Below are positions 6,773 through 12,087 of a stretch of 12,087 nt of DNA, one piece after another. Numbering within the stretch: position 1 is the first letter of the stretch; each line of letters opens with the position of its first letter. The translations under genes and the position numbers were made by a program. The stretch comes from DAIUCA01 sp964613675. GTDB taxonomy: Bacteria; Pseudomonadota; Gammaproteobacteria; Competibacterales; Competibacteraceae. Where the stretch lies: NCBI GenBank assembly GCA_964613675.1, contig CAZTIH010000076.1:1-12087 (forward strand), written 5' to 3'. The notes beneath the pieces were generated by a model. That model did no database searches. It was given only the letters and a program-made list of their open reading frames with translations, and was not told the origin of the DNA.

Positions 6773-9700
6773 ATGGATGCCGCCACCGCCGAACGGATTG
6801 CAGCCGCGCTTCAGGAAGCCCGACGCCGACTCGCCGCCGCTGAACAGGCTCGTCATGCAGCCATTGCGGTTGTCGGGATGAGCTGCCGATTGCCGCAAGC
6901 GGACGATGTGCCGAGCTTCTGGCGTTTGTTGCGCGACGGCACCGATGCCACAGGTGAAATGCCAGCCAACCGCTGGCCCGACGAGTATTTCGATGCGCTG
7001 TACACCCGACGCGGAGGATTTTTACAGCGCGACATGGCGTTATTCGATGCCCCTTTTTTTGGGATGTCCCCTCGTGAAGCCGAAACCGTCGATCCGCAAC
7101 ACCGCTTACTCCTTGAACTGTCCCAGGAAGCCTTTGAATCCGCCGGCTGGGTGCCACAACGCAATGCCGCGACACAAGGAGGCGTATTTGTAGGGATTAC
7201 GGGTAATGAGTACGGCCATTTGTTGCAACAACATGCCGACCAAATCGACGCCCATTTCGTCGCCGGCACCCCCCTCAACGCCGCCGCCGGACGGTTGGCC
7301 TATCGCTTCGGATTGACTGGCCCAACATTGAGCGTGGACACGGCCTGTTCGTCGTCACTCGTGGCGCTACATCTCGCCCTCCACAGTCTGCGGGCAAACG
7401 AATGCGCTTTCGCTTTAGTCGGGGGCATTAACCTCATCCTGACGCCAGGGCCGTTTATCGCGACTTGTCGTGCCCAAATGTTGAGTCGCGATGGCCGTTG
7501 TAAAGCCTTCGATGCCCGAGCGGACGGTTATGCGCGGGGGGAAGGCGGGGTGGTATTGATTTTGAAGCGCCTTGAGGACGCGCAACAGGCGAACGATCCC
7601 ATTTGGGCCGTGATTCGGGCCAGCGCACTCAACCAGGACGGGCCAAGCAGTGGGTTGACCGTCCCCAATGGCCCCGCGCAGACCGCCCTCATCCGCACTG
7701 CATTAGCCCAAGCCAAGCTGTCGCCCCAAGACATCGACGCCCTCGAAGCGCATGGCACGGGAACAGCCCTCGGCGACCCCATCGAAATGCACGCCCTCGG
7801 AGCCGCTCTGGGTACACGGCCTGCGGATCGACCGTTGTGGGTGAGTTCGGTGAAAAGCAATGTGGGTCATTTGGAATCGGCGGCCGGTTTAACGGGCGTG
7901 TTAAAGGCCATTTTGCAGGTGTACCACGGCGAACTGGTGCCCCATCTCCATTTCCAGACCCCCAATCCGCGCATTGACTGGGCGTCGTTAGCGGTTCGTA
8001 TTCCCGTTGAGCGACAGGATTGGCCGCACACGGGAACGCGCCGCATAGGCGTGAGCAGTTTTGGGGCAAGCGGCACGAATGCGCATGTCATCGTCGAAAG
8101 CGCGTCGCATGAGAGAGCACCCCGCCCGTTGAAGGGACCGACGGTGTCATTTCAGCGACAACGCTGTTGGCTACAACCCCCCTGGCCAGGACGACGATCC
8201 GAGGGGGCGTTGGTCACCACATTTACCCGCGAAATCAGCGCCGTTGACGAATGGGACGACCATCGCGTGGGCACAGATCGGCTGTTGTCAGCGGCGACGA
8301 TGGCGTCGTGGTTGGTTGGGGCATCGCCGACGGGGAGCGTGCGCGAAATGAGGATCATGCAATCGCTGACGGTCACTGCCACCCCAGTAACGGTTCAAAT
8401 TTCCCTGCAAAATCAATTGTTAACACTCAGCGTTCGCCGTAAAACGGGTTGGCAAACCCTCGCAACAGCACAAGTCAGCGAGGCAGCAGCACCGTCCCCA
8501 ATGCACCCCGCCGCCTCTATGACCCAACCCGGCACCGCGCTCTACGACAATTTAGCGCAACGTGGCTTGGCGTACGGTACGAGTTACCGCGTGGTGCAGG
8601 AATTTGGCGTCGAACCGCCGATGGCGTGGGGAACTCTGCGCATTTCGACACCTAGCCGTGGATTAGCAGCACCGTTGCTGGACGGTGCGTGGCATTTGGT
8701 GGCGGCGCTGTTGCCGACAGGGGATTTTCGGCCGATTGCCGTGCCTCAGTTGACGGTTTATCGCCATGACCTTGCCGTTGCACAGGCGTGGGTGACCTGT
8801 TCGGCGACGACTGGCCCCTTTGTTGAGTGCGAATTTGGGTTGTTTGATGGCCAAGGCGTCATTGCGCAGGGTACGGTGCAGTTTCAGCAGCCTCAGGAAC
8901 AGCTTTCGAACTCGTTGTACGAACGCCAATTTGTTGCGTTGCCGTCGCTCAGCGGTGCAAAAACGCCGCACTGTGAAATTGTTGGCGATCCCGTCAAGCA
9001 GCAAGCCTTTGCAGATCGGGGAATCTACAGCAAATCATCGACAACCCATTGGCTGTACTGCTTACCCGACGTCGTTGACTCCGAAGCGCTATTGGCGTTG
9101 CTGAGAGCTTTACAACAGCAATGGCAACGGCCAACCGTCCCGCATCTGTGGCTGTGTGGCCGCGACCTCACCGCAGCCCTCGGACTCTGGCGCAGCGCCG
9201 CAAAAGAACGTCCCGAAATCAATATGACTGCCGTGGAAATCGCCGATGGCACCGATTTTGTGGCGGCAATGCAACAAGAATGGCGCGACGACGCGACCGG
9301 TGAACGCTTCTATCGGGGTGGGAAACGCGAAACTTGGACGCTCAAACCGTGGCAACCGCTGACGATGGGGCGTTGGGACAGTGACGGCGTGTCGCTAGAC
9401 GGACTCCGTTGGTGCCCCTTAACGAAATCGGAGGTGGGGGCGAACCAAGTGCGCATTGAAGTCGCAGCGACGGGGTTGAACTTCAAAGATGGTCTCCATG
9501 CGCTGGGGGCGTTGGGCACGCAAAACGCGCCGTTGGGCTTGGAATGTGCGGGCGTAATCCGTGCGGTGGGGACAGAAATCACGCATTTATCGGTCGGGGA
9601 ACGGGTCATGGCGGTCTTGACTCCAGGAAGTTTGGCGACGGAAGTCGTTGTAGATGCGCGATTTGTACTTCCCTTACCGTCCACGATGACCTTTGCTCAG

Positions 9701-11407
9701 GCAGCAACCTTACCTTTGGCCTATTTGACGGCTTGGTATGCGTTGGAAAGATTAGCCAAATTACAACCTGGCGAGCGAATTTTGATTCATGCCGCTGCCG
9801 GTGGTGTAGGACAATTAGCCCTACAAGTAGCGCAAAAATGCGGCGCGACGATTTATGCAACGGCCAGCCCCCCCAAATGGGCTTTTTTACAAAGTCAAGG
9901 AGTTGAATGGATTGGAAATTCTCGCGATCCGCAATCGCTTGACCCCATGCCTTCAGTAGATGTTGTGCTCAACGCGCTGACAGGCGATTTTATCCCGAAA
10001 AGTCTGGCAAAACTCCGAGAAAATGGACGATTTATCGAGCTAGGTAAACGCGATCTTCGGTCACCTGAACAGGTCAGCGATCAATTTCCTTCCCGTCATT
10101 ACTTGCATTTTGATTTAGGGGACATCGGTCGTGAATCCCCGGATCTGATTGCCACGGGTTTACAGCAGCTCGCAACCGAAATTACCCAAAAAACCCTGTT
10201 CCCACCGCAATTTACCGCTTGGGATTTTGCCAATGCGCCCAATGCGTTACGTGCCCTCGCAACGGGTCAAACGGTGGGTAAAGCGGTGGTCACTCGACCG
10301 CTGGGCCTCACCATTTCGCCCAACAAACGCTATCTGGTGACCGGCGGCACGGGGGGAATCGGGCGGGCGTTGGTGAAGGCGTTACAGGTCCGCGGTGCCC
10401 AATCTATCGCCGTCACTACCCGTCAAACCGAGGCGCGATGTATCGAGGGCGTAGACATTTTTTCCTGTAACCTCAATGACTTAGTTTCAGTAAACACCTT
10501 AATCGCCGAGACGAAACCCGACGTCATTTTTCACCTGGCCGGTCAACTGGACGATGCCCTGCTCTCCCACTTAACGGCTTCCCAGTGGTCAACGCCCTTC
10601 CACGCGAAGGTCAATGGGGCATGGCATCTCCACACCGCCACCCAAACGCAACCCCTTGATAATTTTGTGATTTTTGGTTCAGCCGTGGGGTATTTAGGCA
10701 ATGTGGGGCAAGCCAACTATGCGGCGGCCAATGCAGCCCTCGACGCGCTCCACCGACGACGCACGGAGTTGGGACAACCCTGTACCCTTTTGCATTGGGG
10801 GCCGTGGACTTTGGGGATGGGTGAGGCGCATGGGGAACAGTGGCGCACACAAGGGTTGACGCCGTGGGACGAAAAAAGCGGTATAGATCAACTCTTTAGC
10901 GTACTCGAACACCCGCCCCTGTCACCGCTGTTAGTGATTAACGGCGCGTTGCCCGCCCCGCCCTTCCGGTCAAAATCGCCCCAAACGCCTGTAGCGACTG
11001 CCCCGACGGCATCTTCATCGGTCTCGTGGTTGCAGCAGATCGAGGCGTTACCCGAGGGACTTCGCCTGAAAACCGTGCGTAACGCGCTCCGCGAATGGCT
11101 CGGTCAAGCGTTACATCTCGACCCGCAGCGCATCCAAGACCGCGATCGGTTGTTTGATTTGGGCGTCGATTCGCTGCTGGCGATGGATCTGAAAAACCGT
11201 CTCAGTCGCCACACGGGACTGAATTTGTCACCGACGGTGATTTTTGATTTTCCCACCGTCGATGCCCTGGCCGACCATTTACTGTCGTTTGTCAAGCCCT
11301 CCACGACCGAGGCCCTCACGACGACGGTCGATCTCGATCACTTCTTCAACGAACTCGAAAATCTGGATGAATCTGATGTCAAGCGCCGTTTCACCCCCCC
11401 CCAGTGA
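6773..11407 (+). CDS. Type I modular PKS protein 2: KS-DH-ER-KR-ACP, lacking an AT
   Basis: Protein of 1544 aa. An N-terminal basic helix (about 1-28) is a likely docking element. KS at about 29-443: Cys192 (DTACSSS), His327 (EAHGTGT), His366 (SNVGHLES). There is no AT: NAHVIVES (436-443) is followed 15 residues later by the post-AT-like SFQRQRCWL (459-467). DH at about 480-710: His497 and Asp637 (DGAWH) are kept, but the HxxxGxxxxP motif reads HRVGTDRLLS and YGPxF reads YGTSY (601-605). KR structural part at about 715-860. ER at about 864-1180: NFKDGL and NADPH motif HAAAGGVG (1006-1013). KR at about 1185-1380: TGGTGGIG (1190-1197), LDD (1259-1261), Lys1279, Ser1303, Tyr1316, Asn1320; B type. 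ACP Ser1467 in GVDSL. Acidic C-terminal tail (about 1520-1544). If all domains work and an AT loads the ACP in trans, it adds a fully reduced two-carbon unit. A full cis-AT module of this kind is usually about 2,000 aa or longer. A 22-bp KS stretch (7743-7764) is identical to 3378-3399 in PKS 1, reflecting domain homology. Confidence 0.95.
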   Translation: MDAATAERIAAALQEARRRLAAAEQARHAAIAVVGMSCRLPQADDVPSFWRLLRDGTDATGEMPANRWPDEYFDALYTRRGGFLQRDMALFDAPFFGMSPREAETVDPQHRLLLELSQEAFESAGWVPQRNAATQGGVFVGITGNEYGHLLQQHADQIDAHFVAGTPLNAAAGRLAYRFGLTGPTLSVDTACSSSLVALHLALHSLRANECAFALVGGINLILTPGPFIATCRAQMLSRDGRCKAFDARADGYARGEGGVVLILKRLEDAQQANDPIWAVIRASALNQDGPSSGLTVPNGPAQTALIRTALAQAKLSPQDIDALEAHGTGTALGDPIEMHALGAALGTRPADRPLWVSSVKSNVGHLESAAGLTGVLKAILQVYHGELVPHLHFQTPNPRIDWASLAVRIPVERQDWPHTGTRRIGVSSFGASGTNAHVIVESASHERAPRPLKGPTVSFQRQRCWLQPPWPGRRSEGALVTTFTREISAVDEWDDHRVGTDRLLSAATMASWLVGASPTGSVREMRIMQSLTVTATPVTVQISLQNQLLTLSVRRKTGWQTLATAQVSEAAAPSPMHPAASMTQPGTALYDNLAQRGLAYGTSYRVVQEFGVEPPMAWGTLRISTPSRGLAAPLLDGAWHLVAALLPTGDFRPIAVPQLTVYRHDLAVAQAWVTCSATTGPFVECEFGLFDGQGVIAQGTVQFQQPQEQLSNSLYERQFVALPSLSGAKTPHCEIVGDPVKQQAFADRGIYSKSSTTHWLYCLPDVVDSEALLALLRALQQQWQRPTVPHLWLCGRDLTAALGLWRSAAKERPEINMTAVEIADGTDFVAAMQQEWRDDATGERFYRGGKRETWTLKPWQPLTMGRWDSDGVSLDGLRWCPLTKSEVGANQVRIEVAATGLNFKDGLHALGALGTQNAPLGLECAGVIRAVGTEITHLSVGERVMAVLTPGSLATEVVVDARFVLPLPSTMTFAQAATLPLAYLTAWYALERLAKLQPGERILIHAAAGGVGQLALQVAQKCGATIYATASPPKWAFLQSQGVEWIGNSRDPQSLDPMPSVDVVLNALTGDFIPKSLAKLRENGRFIELGKRDLRSPEQVSDQFPSRHYLHFDLGDIGRESPDLIATGLQQLATEITQKTLFPPQFTAWDFANAPNALRALATGQTVGKAVVTRPLGLTISPNKRYLVTGGTGGIGRALVKALQVRGAQSIAVTTRQTEARCIEGVDIFSCNLNDLVSVNTLIAETKPDVIFHLAGQLDDALLSHLTASQWSTPFHAKVNGAWHLHTATQTQPLDNFVIFGSAVGYLGNVGQANYAAANAALDALHRRRTELGQPCTLLHWGPWTLGMGEAHGEQWRTQGLTPWDEKSGIDQLFSVLEHPPLSPLLVINGALPAPPFRSKSPQTPVATAPTASSSVSWLQQIEALPEGLRLKTVRNALREWLGQALHLDPQRIQDRDRLFDLGVDSLLAMDLKNRLSRHTGLNLSPTVIFDFPTVDALADHLLSFVKPSTTEALTTTVDLDHFFNELENLDESDVKRRFTPPQ
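8102..8146 (+). other. KS-to-DH junction where the AT and linker domain are absent
   Basis: This covers residues 444-458 of PKS 2. Upstream is a normal KS end (NAHVIVES). Downstream is SFQRQRCWL, the motif normally found after an AT (compare YPFERKRFW in PKS 1). From the KS-end Asn to the post-AT Phe is 24 residues here (436 to 460), against 426 in PKS 1 (424 to 850). Both the AT and the roughly 100-residue KS-AT linker domain are missing, which looks like an in-frame deletion or an assembly collapse. Confidence 0.8.
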
Positions 11408-12087
11408 GCTACAACGCCGTTTAGCCACGCTTTCCCCATTCAAACTGGCCTTAGCGGGGGAAGAGGTAGCCCGAAAGCTCGATTTTTGGCGGGCCGAACC
11501 GTTGGCGGTTGTTGGGATGGCCTGTCGCTTTCCTGGCGCCGCTAACCTATTGAAGTATTGGGAATTACTGCGCGACGGTCACGCGGCAATTGGCCCCCGA
11601 CCGACCTCGCGGTGGCAGGGTTACGACGATTTGATGGCGACGGAGGAGGGGGCGTTTATCGACGGGGTTTACGATTTCGATCCCCATTTTTTCGGACTGG
11701 CTCCCCGCGAGGTTCAGAGCCTTGACCCCCAACAGCGTCTGTTATTGATGGTCGCGTTTGAAGCGTTACAGGATGCGCGAATCCCGCAACACTCTGTTTT
11801 CCATCAACAAGTTGGCGTGTTTATCGGCATGGGAAGCTACGACCACGGTTCGCGTTTACTCAATCACCCTACCACCATCGACGCCTATACCGGCACAGGT
11901 AACGCCCTGTCGGCGGCGGCGGGGCGGTTGGCTTACAGCTTGGGCTTGTCCGGACCGGCGCTCGTGGTGGACACGGCGTGTTCGTCGTCGTTGGTGGCGC
12001 TACACATGGCGGCGCAGAGCTTGCGGTCACGGGAATGCGCGGCGGCCATCGTGGGCGGGGTACATCTCATTTTGGAACCGGGGTTGA
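11376..12087 (+). CDS. Type I modular PKS protein 3 (partial, N-terminal KS)
   Basis: Open from ATG 11376 to the window end (237 complete codons), so the gene is truncated only by the window. Residues about 10-45 form a helical, mostly basic segment with 'LATLSPFKLALAGEEVARKL', resembling the LSPxKRALLAL docking helix before many PKS ketosynthases. A KS follows from 'LAVVGMACRFPG', with 'FFGLAPREVQSLDPQQRLL' and active-site Cys202 in DTACSSS; it ends within the KS at 'HLILEPGL'. The catalytic histidines and later domains are outside the window. The start overlaps the end of PKS 2 by 32 nt in the +1 frame, with only a weak GGA eight bases upstream, so translation is probably coupled. A run of nine C in the overlap could hide a frameshift that would join it to PKS 2. 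Whether this module has an AT is unknown. Confidence 0.9.
   Translation, partial: MSSAVSPPPSELQRRLATLSPFKLALAGEEVARKLDFWRAEPLAVVGMACRFPGAANLLKYWELLRDGHAAIGPRPTSRWQGYDDLMATEEGAFIDGVYDFDPHFFGLAPREVQSLDPQQRLLLMVAFEALQDARIPQHSVFHQQVGVFIGMGSYDHGSRLLNHPTTIDAYTGTGNALSAAAGRLAYSLGLSGPALVVDTACSSSLVALHMAAQSLRSRECAAAIVGGVHLILEPGL
11394..11402 (+). repeat. C9 homopolymer in the PKS2/PKS3 overlap
   Basis: Nine consecutive C lie 3 nt before the PKS 2 stop and 18 nt into PKS 3. PKS 3 is in the +1 frame relative to PKS 2. One C fewer would continue PKS 2 directly into PKS 3 (reading ...RRFTPPSELQRRLATL...). Homopolymers of this length are prone to sequencing error and to polymerase slippage. Confidence 0.9.

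Noticed and set aside
6468..7175. Long open frame on the - strand (235 codons) across the PKS1/PKS2 boundary
   Set aside because: It is antisense to well-supported ACP and KS coding sequence; the predicted protein is Arg/Pro-rich and shows no recognisable domain.
11758..12087. Open frame on the + strand running to the window end
   Set aside because: It is an out-of-frame shadow of the PKS 3 ketosynthase, whose true frame contains DTACSSS and other KS motifs.
12085..12087. TGA at the very end of the window as a stop for PKS 3
   Set aside because: It is out of frame; the PKS 3 frame reads TTG (12084-12086) plus one further base.

Overview
The window looks like one edge of a bacterial modular type I polyketide synthase (PKS) gene cluster. 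Every gene I can support lies on the + strand. The sequence is moderately GC-rich, gene-dense and carries a 10-N gap, so it comes from a draft or metagenome assembly. A DUF697-type membrane protein and a PvdE/SyrD/YojI-type exporter point to a Gram-negative bacterium, probably a proteobacterium. That assignment is an inference and is weak below phylum level.

Layout. (1) 19-645: a DUF697-family membrane protein, probably outside the cluster. (2) 684-707: a strong intrinsic-terminator-like hairpin, immediately followed by the ribosome-binding site and GTG start of the next gene. (3) 725-2353: an ABC exporter of the cyclic-peptide/siderophore family (fused membrane and ATPase domains), interrupted by the assembly gap at 1330-1339. 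(4) 2441-6772: PKS protein 1, KS-AT(malonyl type)-KR(A type)-ACP. (5) 6773-11407: PKS protein 2, KS-DH-ER-KR(B type)-ACP with no acyltransferase. (6) 11376 to the window end: the start of PKS protein 3 (docking helix plus the first half of a KS), overlapping PKS 2 by 32 nt and cut off by the window.

How they work together. Genes 3 to 6 run in one direction with small gaps (87 nt, 0 nt, -32 nt) and read as one operon. PKS 1 should extend an acyl chain with malonyl units and reduce the beta-keto group to a hydroxyl. PKS 2 should extend again and, if its degenerate DH works, reduce fully to a methylene. PKS 3 continues the chain. Helical, oppositely charged termini suggest the transfer order PKS1 to PKS2 to PKS3. 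The exporter is the likely export route for the product. Its family usually accompanies peptide (NRPS) products, so NRPS modules may lie downstream.

The most notable feature is the PKS 2 junction. The KS C-terminus (NAHVIVES, residues 436-443) runs almost directly into what looks like the post-AT linker (SFQRQRCWL, 459-467). Both the AT and the KS-AT linker domain, about 400 residues in PKS 1, are missing. This is either a real AT-deleted module that must be served in trans, possibly by the PKS 1 AT, or an assembly collapse. A run of nine C in the PKS2/PKS3 overlap also leaves open whether these are two proteins or one.
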